Positions 51,716 through 60,112 of a DNA stretch of 64,000 nt are shown here, in pieces (position 1 is the stretch's first letter; the number at the start of each line of letters is the position of its first letter). The DNA is from UTCFX2 sp963827155. GTDB lineage: Bacteria; Chloroflexota; Anaerolineae; Anaerolineales; UBA4823. The stretch is taken from the NCBI GenBank assembly GCA_963827155.1, contig CAWGZV010000002.1:3596001-3660000 (forward strand), in the 5' to 3' direction. Position numbers and translations under genes: made by a program. A model generated the notes under the pieces. It was given only the letters and a program-made list of their open reading frames with translations. It did not search any database and had not been told where the DNA came from.

Positions 51716-52930
51716 TTAAACAGAACCTCTCCCTTCAGATGCAGACCTGTCTAATCCATACTGGCCGGTGAGCTCAATCATCCTCCCGTAGGCTTTGGCG
51801 CTGAGCAGTAAATCTTCGATGTCAAGATGCTCGTTCGGCTTGTGGGCAAGAGCGAGGTCGCCAGGTCCGTATATGAGTGACGGGATGCCCATGGCGCCTG
51901 CGCTGATGTTGGCGTTGGTGCAGCCTCTGAAAATGATAGGATCGAACCTGATCCCAGTTTGGATCAGAGCTTGCTCGACGAGCTTCCGGAAGGGTTCTTC
52001 AGGTTGCGTAGCCCAGGCGTCGAGAAAATCCTCGTAGTCGAGACGCTCGCCGGTGTAGCAATCAACTGCAACCCGGCCGATTTTCAACGTCACTTTCTCT
52101 ACACCATCGAATTTCTCAAGAGCAGTGTGGAAACGATTCAAGAAGGTCTCCCGGGTTTCTCCGGGGAACAAGCGGCATTCCCAAAGCAACCAACAGGTAT
52201 CCGGTACACATCCATTGCCAGGAGATGGCTTCGACTTGATTTCCACAAGTTCGATCACATCGGTGCCGAAGATTGGGTCCGTTCTTCGGGGCATCTTACG
52301 AATGCGCTCGCTTGCTTCCATCGCACGATAGACGGCATTGTCACCCAGTTGGGGCTGGGAGCTGTGCGCCACCATTCCATGCACGGTCATTTCTACCGTT
52401 GTGCGACCGACCCCCGCCACGGCGAGTTGGTTCACACCGGTCGGCTCGCAGGTGATAACCGCATCCACCTGGCGTCCTTCCAGGATCATGCCCAGCCCTC
52501 GCCCGATTATGAGTTCCTCAGCAACCGTCCCAGTTACCAATATCGTCCCGGCGATATTGGCCCGGTCGACGAAGGCAGCTGCGCAGAGGCAGGCGGCAAG
52601 CCCGCCCTTCATGTCTGCCGTGCCCCTCCCCCATATCTTTCCACCGGAGATCTCGCCTCCGTAGGGTTCATGTTCCCAAAGTTCGGGCATACCGATCGGC
52701 ACAACATCCATATGTCCGTCGAAGACGATCGTCGGGCCAGGTCTGGCGCCTCGGATTGTACCGATGACGTTCCCCCACCGATCCACATCAACCTGGTCGT
52801 AACCCAGATCTTTCATCTGCCGGGCAACAGCGGCGGCTGTTTCCGCCTCATCCCCTGAAAAACCAGGACATCGTACCAGTTCCTGGGTGAAGCGGATGAT
52901 TTCCTCCCGCCGACCGTTTGTCAATTCCAA
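51716..52930 (-). CDS. M20-family metallohydrolase, YgeY-like
   Basis: About 404 residues from a TTG at 52930 (LELTNGRREEIIRF) behind AAAGGGA; an upstream extension of 129 codons is unlikely because it overlaps the permease gene and has no family match. Motifs: IVFDGHMDVVPIG, WGRGTADMKGGLA, TGTVAEELIIGRG, CEPTGVNQLA, and the end TNANISAGAMGIPSLIYGPG followed by AHKPNEHLDIED. The length and sequence agree with YgeY-type (ArgE/DapE-like) hydrolases that sit beside hydantoinases in E. coli-type purine/hydantoin clusters. Probably cleaves a carbamoyl- or acyl-amino acid in the same pathway. Confidence 0.85.
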   Translation of the reverse strand: MELTNGRREEIIRFTQELVRCPGFSGDEAETAAAVARQMKDLGYDQVDVDRWGNVIGTIRGARPGPTIVFDGHMDVVPIGMPELWEHEPYGGEISGGKIWGRGTADMKGGLAACLCAAAFVDRANIAGTILVTGTVAEELIIGRGLGMILEGRQVDAVITCEPTGVNQLAVAGVGRTTVEMTVHGMVAHSSQPQLGDNAVYRAMEASERIRKMPRRTDPIFGTDVIELVEIKSKPSPGNGCVPDTCWLLWECRLFPGETRETFLNRFHTALEKFDGVEKVTLKIGRVAVDCYTGERLDYEDFLDAWATQPEEPFRKLVEQALIQTGIRFDPIIFRGCTNANISAGAMGIPSLIYGPGDLALAHKPNEHLDIEDLLLSAKAYGRMIELTGQYGLDRSASEGRGSV

Positions 52931-53010
52931 GCTGCCGTTCCCTTTCAAGCCGGAGGTAGCCGTAAAAATACCGGAGGCAACCTCAGGGGCCGAACTCGCC
53001 CTCGCGCAGT

Positions 53011-53937
53011 CTAGACATCCGCTGGATCGTAAGGCGCCCCCCAGGTTTTTGGCGGCTTCGTTCGCCCTACTAAACCTGCCAGCGCAGCCAGGGTAAGAAG
53101 ATAAGGGAGCATCTGCAGGAACTGGTATGGGATGGCTGAATCCGTAGCCTGCAGCCTCAGTTGGGCTGCATCGGCTGCCCCGAATACCAGACAGGCTAAC
53201 GCAATCTTCAACGGATCCCAACCTCCCACAACCACCGCAGCAAGGACGACAAACCCACGCCCGGCCGTCATCCCTCCAGAAGCAAAGTACCCCACCTCGC
53301 TGAGGGTCAGTGCACACCCTCCTAAGGCGGCAAAGACCCCGCTCAGGATTACCGCCTGGTACTTCAATCTGATCACCGGTAGACCCGCCGTCGCGGTTGC
53401 TTGTGGGTTATCACCTACGGCGCGCACGTTCAAACCCCAATCCGTGCGATAGAGGACCCAACTTGCAATGAAGGGCAGGATTAATGCGATCCATATAATC
53501 ACCGGCTGCTGGAAGAGTACCGGACCGATGATCGGGATTTCCCCCAGGCTGGCGGGGAACAGCAGCGGGAAGGTCGATACCCGCACAGAGCGGGTCTCGG
53601 AGAGCAGGGCGAACAGAAGATTGGTCCCACCGAGAGCTGCGAGATTGAACATGAGACCGGTGACGACTTGATTGGTCCTGCGCGTTACCGTAAAGTAGGC
53701 GAACGCCATTCCGAACACGGAGCCGAGGACCATCGTGCCGATTACCGCTAAAACGACATTCCCTGTAAAATAGCTGATAGCTACCCCCGCGAGGGCTCCA
53801 AAAAGCATAATCCCCTCGATCCCGACATTGATCACGCCTGATCGCTCGGCGAACACTTCGCCGACGGAGACCAGGATCAGCGGTCCTCCCCACCGCAAGC
53901 TTGCCTGCAGCCAACTGATGATCTGGTCACCCGACAT
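53011..53937 (-). CDS. BMP-type nucleoside ABC transporter permease 2
   Basis: A 308-residue permease of the BPD_transp_2 type. Markers include LILVSVGEVFAERSGVINVGIEG, IMLFGALAGVA, and GVFAALGGCALTLSEVGYF plus AGRGFVVLAAVVVGGWDPL. These are the signatures of the second membrane subunit of YufQ/NupP-like nucleoside transporters, with about nine helices. Its start overlaps the preceding permease's end by 11 bases, so the two are coupled. It forms a heterodimer with 53927-55048. Confidence 0.92.
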   Translation of the reverse strand: MSGDQIISWLQASLRWGGPLILVSVGEVFAERSGVINVGIEGIMLFGALAGVAISYFTGNVVLAVIGTMVLGSVFGMAFAYFTVTRRTNQVVTGLMFNLAALGGTNLLFALLSETRSVRVSTFPLLFPASLGEIPIIGPVLFQQPVIIWIALILPFIASWVLYRTDWGLNVRAVGDNPQATATAGLPVIRLKYQAVILSGVFAALGGCALTLSEVGYFASGGMTAGRGFVVLAAVVVGGWDPLKIALACLVFGAADAAQLRLQATDSAIPYQFLQMLPYLLTLAALAGLVGRTKPPKTWGAPYDPADV

Positions 53938-55048
53938 TTTGGATTACCTCCTCGACTTCTTTTCCCGCTTTGTCTGTCCGCTCCAGGCGCTTACGTTCGC
54001 TGTATCCTACCGCGATCACGAAGATGACACACAACGCTTCGATGACAACTGTCATTGGTCCTCCGACGCCCGTTGAAACCGACATCGCCGAGCCGCCCGC
54101 CTTCAAAGCCGCGAAGAACAACGCGCTGACCAGGACACCTAAGGGATTACCAGCTGCAAGGAGCGCCACAGCCACGCTTTCAAATCCCACCCCCGCCACG
54201 AAATCCTGATACACTCGCTGTTTCAATCCCATGACCTCGACTGCGCCTGCCAGGCCTCCCATCACAGCCCCAATCAGGAGTACGACAAGGATCTGCCGCC
54301 TCACATTGACACCGGCATAACGCGCCGCTTCGGGGTTCGCCCCAATCATGCGGGTTCGAAATCCAAAAGGTGTGAAGCGAATAGCCAGATAGAAAAAAAC
54401 ACAGGCAGATATTCCGAGGATGAAGCCGGGGTGCAGGCTTGTGCCTTTCATCAGGATCGGCAGTCTCGCCGTTACAGCAAGTATTCGCGACATAGGAAAG
54501 AAGGCACCTGGTTCCGCCATTGGCTGCGGCTCATGCACAATCCAGTTGGTAAAAAATTGAGCAACATAATTCATCATGATCAGTGTAACGACTTCGTTTA
54601 CGCCCCGGTAGGCTCGCAAGTATGCCGGCAGCAGCCCCCAGAACCCACCGACTACCGCTCCCGCCAGAAGCGCCAGGGTAATATGGACGATGGGCGGCAC
54701 AGGTAGAGGAGTTATGCCAACCGCACCGGCGCCAATTGCCCCCATATACATATACCCTTCTGCCCCAACGTTCCACAATCCAGCTTTGATGCCGATCGCA
54801 ACTCCCACACCAGCTAGCAGCAGGGGGGAGGCCCGAACAAGCACATTGGCAATTGCCTGCGGGCTGCCAATCGCTCCTTTCAGCATCGCCGCATATGCAA
54901 CCAGTGGATTCACCCCCGAGAGTGCAATCAGTCCTGCGCCAGCGATCAAGCCCAAAAGAATGCCGACCAGCGGCCGTGCCCCGGAGAGGGCTAACTTTCC
55001 GAGACCTGGCAAAGCGATGAATTCCGGCCGTTTCTTCGTCGTCGTCAT
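53927..55048 (-). CDS. BMP-type nucleoside ABC transporter permease 1
   Basis: A 373-residue permease, YufP-like. Recognisable segments: PLVGILLGLIAGAGLIALSG, LVRASPLLLAGVGVAIGIKAG, LWNVGAEGYMYMGAIGA, RGVNEVVTLIMMNYVAQF, and EAARYAGVNVRRQI. About nine helices. The ATG at 55048 overlaps the stop of the ATPase (55045). It pairs with the other permease for uptake of nucleosides, nucleobases or hydantoin-like compounds. Confidence 0.92.
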   Translation of the reverse strand: MTTTKKRPEFIALPGLGKLALSGARPLVGILLGLIAGAGLIALSGVNPLVAYAAMLKGAIGSPQAIANVLVRASPLLLAGVGVAIGIKAGLWNVGAEGYMYMGAIGAGAVGITPLPVPPIVHITLALLAGAVVGGFWGLLPAYLRAYRGVNEVVTLIMMNYVAQFFTNWIVHEPQPMAEPGAFFPMSRILAVTARLPILMKGTSLHPGFILGISACVFFYLAIRFTPFGFRTRMIGANPEAARYAGVNVRRQILVVLLIGAVMGGLAGAVEVMGLKQRVYQDFVAGVGFESVAVALLAAGNPLGVLVSALFFAALKAGGSAMSVSTGVGGPMTVVIEALCVIFVIAVGYSERKRLERTDKAGKEVEEVIQNVG

Positions 55049-56571
55049 GCCACTACCTCCGATGCTTTCCCGAGCATCATCTGGCCAATGGTTGAAACAT
55101 CCGCCTCATCCCCTTCTACCTCTCCCATCACCTCCCCACGAAACAGGACGATGATGCGGTCGCTGAGCGACATGACCTCCTGCAGCTCCGTTGAAATGAA
55201 CAGCACCGCCGCGCCGCGGTTGCGTTCACTCAGCAGAGTCTCGTGCACACCTTCAACTGCCCCTAAGTCGAGCCCGCGGGTCGCCTGAGAGGCGATGTCA
55301 AGGACCGGTTCTGCGTTTAGCTCCCTCGCCACGACGACCTTCTGCTGGTTGCCTCCTGACAAATTCCTCACCTGGACTTCCTCAGAAGGTGTTCGCACAT
55401 CGTAAGCTTTGATCAGCTTTCTGGCGTTCTCCCTGATGGTGCCATAGTTGAGCACGCCTCTCTTCGAGTAGGTTGGGCGCCAGAAATCCTTGATGACCAG
55501 ATTCTCCGCGACCGTAAGATCCAGGAGCAGACCCGTTTTCCGCCTGTCTTCGGGGATAAATCCGACGAAGGAAGGATCATCCATCACCTGATCAACGCTG
55601 CGCCCTTGAATATGGATCGATCCGCCTGTCCTCTTTCGCAGCCCGACAATACATTCAGCCAGCTCGCGCTGGCCATTGCCATCAACTCCGGCTACTCCAA
55701 CGATCTCACCAGAGTGGACGGTAAGGTTAAAATTCCTGAGCGCAGGGAGACCGCGATCATCGTTGGCGTTGACATTTTCCATCACCAGGACGGGTTCCCT
55801 CTTCGTCATGGTTTGCCTGGGTTTCCGTTCCATCATGACCGGCCGGCCAACCATCATCCGCGCCAGTTCAAGCTGCGTTGCCTCTTTAGTTGGCACCGTA
55901 CCCACCACGTGGCCATCCCGGATGACCGCAATGCGATCGGTAATTTCAAGCACCTCGCCCAATTTGTGACTGATGAAAATGATCGAGCGTCCTTCCTGGA
56001 TCATCTTTCGGATGGCTTTGAAGAGCTGCTCCCCCTCATCCGGTGTGAGCACGGCAGTCGGTTCGTCGAGCACCAGCAATTTCGCATCCCGGTACAAGGC
56101 TTTCAGGATTTCCAGCCATTGCTGTTTCCCCACCGACATCCTCCATACCTCTGTCGAGGGATCTACAATCAAGCCATACTCTTCGCAGAGAGTCAATAAG
56201 CGCTTGCGAGCAGGCTCGAGATCCAGAGCCGGGGCATGTTCCGAAGGGATACCGAGGATCACATTCTCTAACGCGGTAAGCGCCTCTACCAGCTTGAAAT
56301 GCTGGTGGACCATGCCAATTCCGAGGTGAATTGCTTTGGCGGGAGTCTCGATCTTTACTTTCTCGCCGTTGATGAAGATCTGACCGCTGTCCGGTTGGTA
56401 AAGCCCATAAAGGATGTTCATCAAGGTTGTCTTGCCGGCGCCGTTCTCGCCAAGCAATCCGAGCACCTCGCCTTTCCTGCATTCGAGACTGATCCGGTCG
56501 TTAGCCAGGACCCCCGGGAAACGTTTGGTTATCCCCTCCATGCGCAGCGCGAATTCATTATCCTGTGCCAT
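55045..56571 (-). CDS. BMP-type nucleoside ABC transporter, tandem ATPase
   Basis: The start at 56571 (MAQDNEFALRMEG) is backed by AAAGGGATG at the right distance; longer starts overlap the hairpin. The 508-residue protein has two NBDs, like RbsA/YufO. NBD1: Walker A GENGAGKTT, signature MSVGKQQWLEI, LDEPTAVL. NBD2 has VAGVDGNGQRELAE and LSGGNQQKVVVAREL; the usual DEPT in NBD2 is replaced by LDIASQATRGLDLG, in which the Walker B aspartate-glutamate is lost. That degenerate second site is normal in this subfamily. It energises the two permeases and receives substrate from the BMP protein. Confidence 0.93.
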   Translation of the reverse strand: MAQDNEFALRMEGITKRFPGVLANDRISLECRKGEVLGLLGENGAGKTTLMNILYGLYQPDSGQIFINGEKVKIETPAKAIHLGIGMVHQHFKLVEALTALENVILGIPSEHAPALDLEPARKRLLTLCEEYGLIVDPSTEVWRMSVGKQQWLEILKALYRDAKLLVLDEPTAVLTPDEGEQLFKAIRKMIQEGRSIIFISHKLGEVLEITDRIAVIRDGHVVGTVPTKEATQLELARMMVGRPVMMERKPRQTMTKREPVLVMENVNANDDRGLPALRNFNLTVHSGEIVGVAGVDGNGQRELAECIVGLRKRTGGSIHIQGRSVDQVMDDPSFVGFIPEDRRKTGLLLDLTVAENLVIKDFWRPTYSKRGVLNYGTIRENARKLIKAYDVRTPSEEVQVRNLSGGNQQKVVVARELNAEPVLDIASQATRGLDLGAVEGVHETLLSERNRGAAVLFISTELQEVMSLSDRIIVLFRGEVMGEVEGDEADVSTIGQMMLGKASEVVA

Positions 56572-56592
56572 AAACATCCCTTTAGTCTTCAT

Positions 56593-56628
56593 GCGTAGTG
56601 GGTGGTGCGGAAGCACCACCCACTACGC
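56593..56628 (-). promoter_or_regulatory. Intercistronic hairpin between BMP and ATPase genes
   Basis: Perfect 16-base arms GCGTAGTGGGTGGTGC and GCACCACCCACTACGC around a GGAA loop. It lies 28 bases after the BMP gene's stop and 22 bases before the ATPase start, the usual place for a hairpin that protects a highly expressed binding-protein mRNA and reduces downstream expression. Confidence 0.7.
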
Positions 56629-56656
56629 CGCTAAATCCATTCACTGGACAAAAAAT

Positions 56657-57640
56657 CTACGGGGCGATATCTACATTACCCGCCTTCAGGTCAGCAACAG
56701 CCTTCTCCACTGCCGCCTTGCCTTCTGGGGGCATCAAATCGTTCACCACAACACCGATGCCGTTTTCGGCCATCCCCAAGACATGAGACTTGCCGTCAAG
56801 CAGTTTCCCGGCAGCCTCCTGATAGCCCAGTTCATCCCAGTTAAACGTAGCACTGCCAACCGTGACGTCAGGCGCCACTTGGGCCGCATCCACAACGGAA
56901 CCAACGATCAGGACGCCCTCTGAGTCCTGCGCGGCAGTCAGCACGCCGACGTAGGCTGCATCCAGGCAGGGCATGAGTACATCGACCCCTTCGGCTACGA
57001 GAGCCAGGGCTGCTTCACGTGCCTTGTTGACATCTGACCAGGATCCAGTGGCCACAGATTTGACTTCGACCTCTTTACCGCAAGTCTGAGCGCCCTTCGT
57101 GAAACTCTCAAACATTTGCCGGTGGGGATCGTACCACTCACCCAGGATCATGGCGATCTTGTTGGTTTTAGTCACACTGCACGCCATCACCCCGGCGATG
57201 TACCCGGCGTGGCTGTAGCTAACAGTTGCCGCCGTCAGATTTGGCACGCCTCCGGTATCAGTCGCAACACTAAAGATGAAGTTTTGGTCCGGATACTCTT
57301 TCGCCACTGTCATGAGCGCTTCACCGAATTGACCGCCTTGCCCAATGATGATGTTGTAACCCTGTTGGGCAAACTGGCGGATCACCTCGACTTGCTCGTC
57401 CTGTTTTACTTCTTCTTTGTAGGCAGTTTCGAGGTTGAACTCCGTCGCAGCCCTCATCATGCCTTCATAGGTATACTGGTTGAAGGCTTCATCGGTTTTC
57501 AAACCGGGCAGCACCATCGCGACCTTCTGCTTCGCTGCCGGTTCTTCTGTACTGGTCGTCGCTTCAGGGGCTTGCGCACATGCACCCAAAACGAATACTG
57601 AAATGAGCAAAATCCCAATGATCAGTTGTAGCTTCTTCAT
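56657..57640 (-). CDS. BMP-family substrate-binding lipoprotein
   Basis: A 327-residue protein. Lipobox VLGACAQ gives a membrane-anchored solute-binding protein. The BMP (basic membrane protein) family signature is present: VAMVLPGLKTDEAFNQYTYEG, FAQQGYNIIIGQGGQFGEAL, FIFSVATDTGGVPNLTA and SYSHAGYIAGVMACSVTKT. BMP proteins bind nucleosides or nucleobases. First gene of the transporter operon; the ribosome-binding site is GAGGAGAAAAG. The divergent hydantoinase and the downstream amidohydrolases suggest the substrate is a pyrimidine, hydantoin or allantoin-like molecule. Confidence 0.9.
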   Translation of the reverse strand: MKKLQLIIGILLISVFVLGACAQAPEATTSTEEPAAKQKVAMVLPGLKTDEAFNQYTYEGMMRAATEFNLETAYKEEVKQDEQVEVIRQFAQQGYNIIIGQGGQFGEALMTVAKEYPDQNFIFSVATDTGGVPNLTAATVSYSHAGYIAGVMACSVTKTNKIAMILGEWYDPHRQMFESFTKGAQTCGKEVEVKSVATGSWSDVNKAREAALALVAEGVDVLMPCLDAAYVGVLTAAQDSEGVLIVGSVVDAAQVAPDVTVGSATFNWDELGYQEAAGKLLDGKSHVLGMAENGIGVVVNDLMPPEGKAAVEKAVADLKAGNVDIAP

Positions 57641-58162
57641 ATCTCTTTTCTCCTCGTTAATATGCAGATTTTGAAATTCTCGGAGTGATTCGTTCCACTT
57701 TTACTCTTCAGGCTTGGGTTTGATGCGGAGTCCTCCTTTCTCTCTTTGATCAAGATTCCTGTGAGTATTCGTCATGTCGCAGCTCAGTTCAAACCTCATG
57801 GATAAAGCCTTCCAGTCCAGAGATTCTCTGCTATCCTCCCAATAAATCCACTAGGGGCGAATTGTTGAAAGTAGGCCCTGTCACTCGGAGCAGAGGAGGA
57901 TCGCGTGTGATTTCGCGACGACATCAACTATACCTCCATGCCTGAACACCAATGAGGCGTCCTTGACATATCTGGCGGTTTTGGCAACCTTTTTAGCTCC
58001 GGGACATTCAAGTGAATTAATTCAATAAGAAACAAGGCAAGAATAGTCTGACGATCGGCATAAGTATAATATTATCATTTACATATTTCAATAGCCAAAT
58101 ATTAATTTTCTGGTCCGTCACCTATCGCTTCGCCAACAAATTCAAGGGTTCGTAAATCCTAC
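57641..58162. other. Divergent intergenic region upstream of the BMP operon
   Basis: About 520 bases. An AAAGGAGG at about 57738 on the minus strand has no start codon beside it. AT-rich toward 58080. No gene or riboswitch recognised. Confidence 0.5.
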
Positions 58163-58190
58163 TTGAAAATAACAATCAGATGGTTATAAT
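58163..58190 (+). promoter_or_regulatory. Promoter of the hydantoinase gene
   Basis: TTGAAA (58163-58168) and a perfect TATAAT (58185-58190) with a 16-base spacer, 56 bases before the ATG at 58246. Confidence 0.65.
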
Positions 58191-58245
58191 ATTGACCTCG
58201 CCCAATAACTTAAAACCGGCTCGTAGATCAATATGGAGCAAAGGT

Positions 58246-59652
58246 ATGGAGAATAAAAGCCTGCTGATTCGTGGCGGTACAGTTGTTAGTGACTCGAGTG
58301 CTTCTCAAATCGATCTCATTGTTCAATCAGGTCGGGTAATCGCTCAAGGGTCTCCTGGTAGTTTCAACAAAGAACATTTTACTGAAGAGATTGATGCTTC
58401 AGGACTGTTCGTTCTTCCAGGATTAATCGATCCGCACGTTCATTTTGATTCCCCGTTTATGGGGAGTAAAACTGTTCACGATTTTCGAACCGGATCAATT
58501 GCGGCTGCATATGGGGGAATCACCACCGTCATCAGTTTTAGCACACAGGGTAAGGGCGAATCAATTATCCAGAATATTGAGAGTCAAAATAGAAATGCCG
58601 AAAAGCAATCGTTTATAGATTGGGGATTTCATGGGATCGTATTAGACGCAAAACAAGATACTTTATCCGAGTTACCCCATCTTATAAACGCTGGATATCC
58701 TACATATAAATGTTTCACCACCTATCGGCATTCGAATCGGATGGTGGATGATGCGGATATTCTTTCTCTGCTCGAGATCACCGCCCGCAACCCTGCCATG
58801 CTGATGGTCCATTGCGAAAATGATGCGATCCTGGAACACAACCTCAATAAAGTATTATCTATGAAGAATGCATGGATCAATCATGCAAAATCACGGCCAT
58901 CATCTGCTGAGAACGTAGAAATAACAAGAATCATTGATTTAATGAGGGAAGAAGTTGCACCCGTGTATATTGTGCACACCTCCACCCGCGAGGGTATGGG
59001 GATCATTCAAAATGCGATCAATATGGGTCTGCCCATTCATTGCGAAACTTGTACCCATTATCTGGTTCTAACCGAAGATAAATTGAAGGAAGAAGATGGA
59101 TTTCAATTTATTTGCAGCCCCCCATTAAGAACAAAGGAAGATAACGATGCTTTGTGGAGAGCAGCAACCAATGGACCTCTCGAGGTTGTATCGACCGATG
59201 ATGCTGGGGTACCGACATTAGACCGGATCAAATTTGGGCAGGGGAGGTTCGATAAAGTTCCAAATGGGATGCCAGGGATTGAACCTCGGTTGGTGGTCCT
59301 CTATTCGCAGGGTGTCGTTAATGGCCGAATTAATCTGCCAAGACTGGTCGCTCTTACCTCGACCAATCCCGCGAAGCTGTTCGGCCTATATCCTCGAAAA
59401 GGTCACTTAGGGATTGGTGCCGATGCAGATATTGTTCTATTCGACCCGAATCCGAGCTGGCGCATTTCGGCTTCAACTCATCATATGAATACCGATTTCT
59501 CACCTTTCGAGGGTATGGAGGTTATCGGGAACGTCCGGAGCGTCCTGTGTCGCGGCGAGTATGTAATTCGTGAAGGGAAACTGGTTGGCACACCCGGATA
59601 CGGCCAATTAATCAGAAGATCGATAGATGATACCTGGCTGAAAAGAAGCTAG
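58246..59652 (+). CDS. Dihydropyrimidinase / D-hydantoinase-family amidohydrolase
   Basis: The ATG at 58246 follows GGAGCAAAGG and is preferred to an upstream one. The 468-residue enzyme has the metal-dependent amidohydrolase set: LIDPHVHFDSPFMGSKTVHDF, the lysine region PTYKCFTTYR (carboxylated lysine of the family), MVHCENDA, VHTSTREGMG, THYLVLTED, and STDDAGVPT with the catalytic aspartate. Allantoinases lack the PFMG variant, so a dihydropyrimidinase or hydantoinase is most likely. It opens cyclic ureides; the HyuC-like amidohydrolase would remove the carbamoyl group. It diverges from the BMP operon and shares the regulatory region. Confidence 0.92.
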   Translation: MENKSLLIRGGTVVSDSSASQIDLIVQSGRVIAQGSPGSFNKEHFTEEIDASGLFVLPGLIDPHVHFDSPFMGSKTVHDFRTGSIAAAYGGITTVISFSTQGKGESIIQNIESQNRNAEKQSFIDWGFHGIVLDAKQDTLSELPHLINAGYPTYKCFTTYRHSNRMVDDADILSLLEITARNPAMLMVHCENDAILEHNLNKVLSMKNAWINHAKSRPSSAENVEITRIIDLMREEVAPVYIVHTSTREGMGIIQNAINMGLPIHCETCTHYLVLTEDKLKEEDGFQFICSPPLRTKEDNDALWRAATNGPLEVVSTDDAGVPTLDRIKFGQGRFDKVPNGMPGIEPRLVVLYSQGVVNGRINLPRLVALTSTNPAKLFGLYPRKGHLGIGADADIVLFDPNPSWRISASTHHMNTDFSPFEGMEVIGNVRSVLCRGEYVIREGKLVGTPGYGQLIRRSIDDTWLKRS

Positions 59653-59739
59653 TGGTCGAAAAACCCGATTTTCTTTCCCGCGAGGATTTCCAATACGCAG
59701 TTTTCAAAGTTATTAGATTCAAGCGCTGAAAGACTTCTA
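59653..59739. other. Short gap after the hydantoinase gene
   Basis: No start or coding pattern; the segment just before the glycosyltransferase relic may be its diverged upstream part, but the match is not convincing. Confidence 0.3.
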
Positions 59740-59990
59740 ACGGAACGAGTATTTCCACTGGTAGTTGATCAGCCTTACTGGGCCAGGCGGATTTGCACAT
59801 TAACCGCCAGCCCGCCTCCGCTCGATCCGTGTACTCTGACTGTCGATCAGGTGGCGTCCACCATACAACAGGCTCTCGAAAGTGAAGCTATCCGAGCCCA
59901 GGCTTTTCTTATCAGAGAGGCTATTAAAAAAACGAAGACGGTCTATTGAAAGCAATTGAAATGATGCTGATTTTAATTCTTGAGAAGATT
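59740..59990 (+). pseudogene. C-terminal relic of a GT1 glycosyltransferase
   Basis: The frame from about 59742 reads ERVFPLVVDQPYWARRIC, then ASPPPLDPCTLTVDQVAS and QALESEAIRAQAFLIREAI, closely matching the end of the intact glycosyltransferase at 34026-35273 (LPLAVDQPFWARRI, ASPPPLDPHALTSSQVAA, QALESEAIHQ). A frame change near the end separates it from EDGLLKAIEMM, matching EDGLHKTLEII. The catalytic domain is missing. It is a truncated paralogue, not a functional gene. Confidence 0.85.
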
Positions 59991-60043
59991 TGACTTAGAA
60001 TGAATCAGGCAACCATGAATAGTTCAGTTCGAAAATCTATAAA

Positions 60044-60088
60044 CCGGTCTAACGACCGGGCTCACCAGCTGGGTTGAAGCCCAACCCA
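60044..60088 (-). terminator. Hairpin pair after the MDR gene at 60113
   Basis: Two hairpins, TGGGTTG/CAACCCA at 60070-60088 and CCGGTC/GACCGG at 60044-60059, the second followed on the minus strand by TTTATAGATTTTC. The T-rich tail supports a terminator for the minus-strand MDR genes. Confidence 0.6.
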
Positions 60089-60112
60089 ATCGCGGTCAGG
60101 TGCAGCGCCATA

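Noticed and set aside
52931..53317. Long N-terminal extension of the M20 hydrolase
   Set aside because: It overlaps the permease gene, has Cys/Gly-rich composition unlike the family and no motif; TTG 52930 has a ribosome-binding sequence.
57730..57745. AAAGGAGG on the minus strand upstream of the BMP gene as a leader-peptide start
   Set aside because: No ATG, GTG or TTG at a suitable distance.
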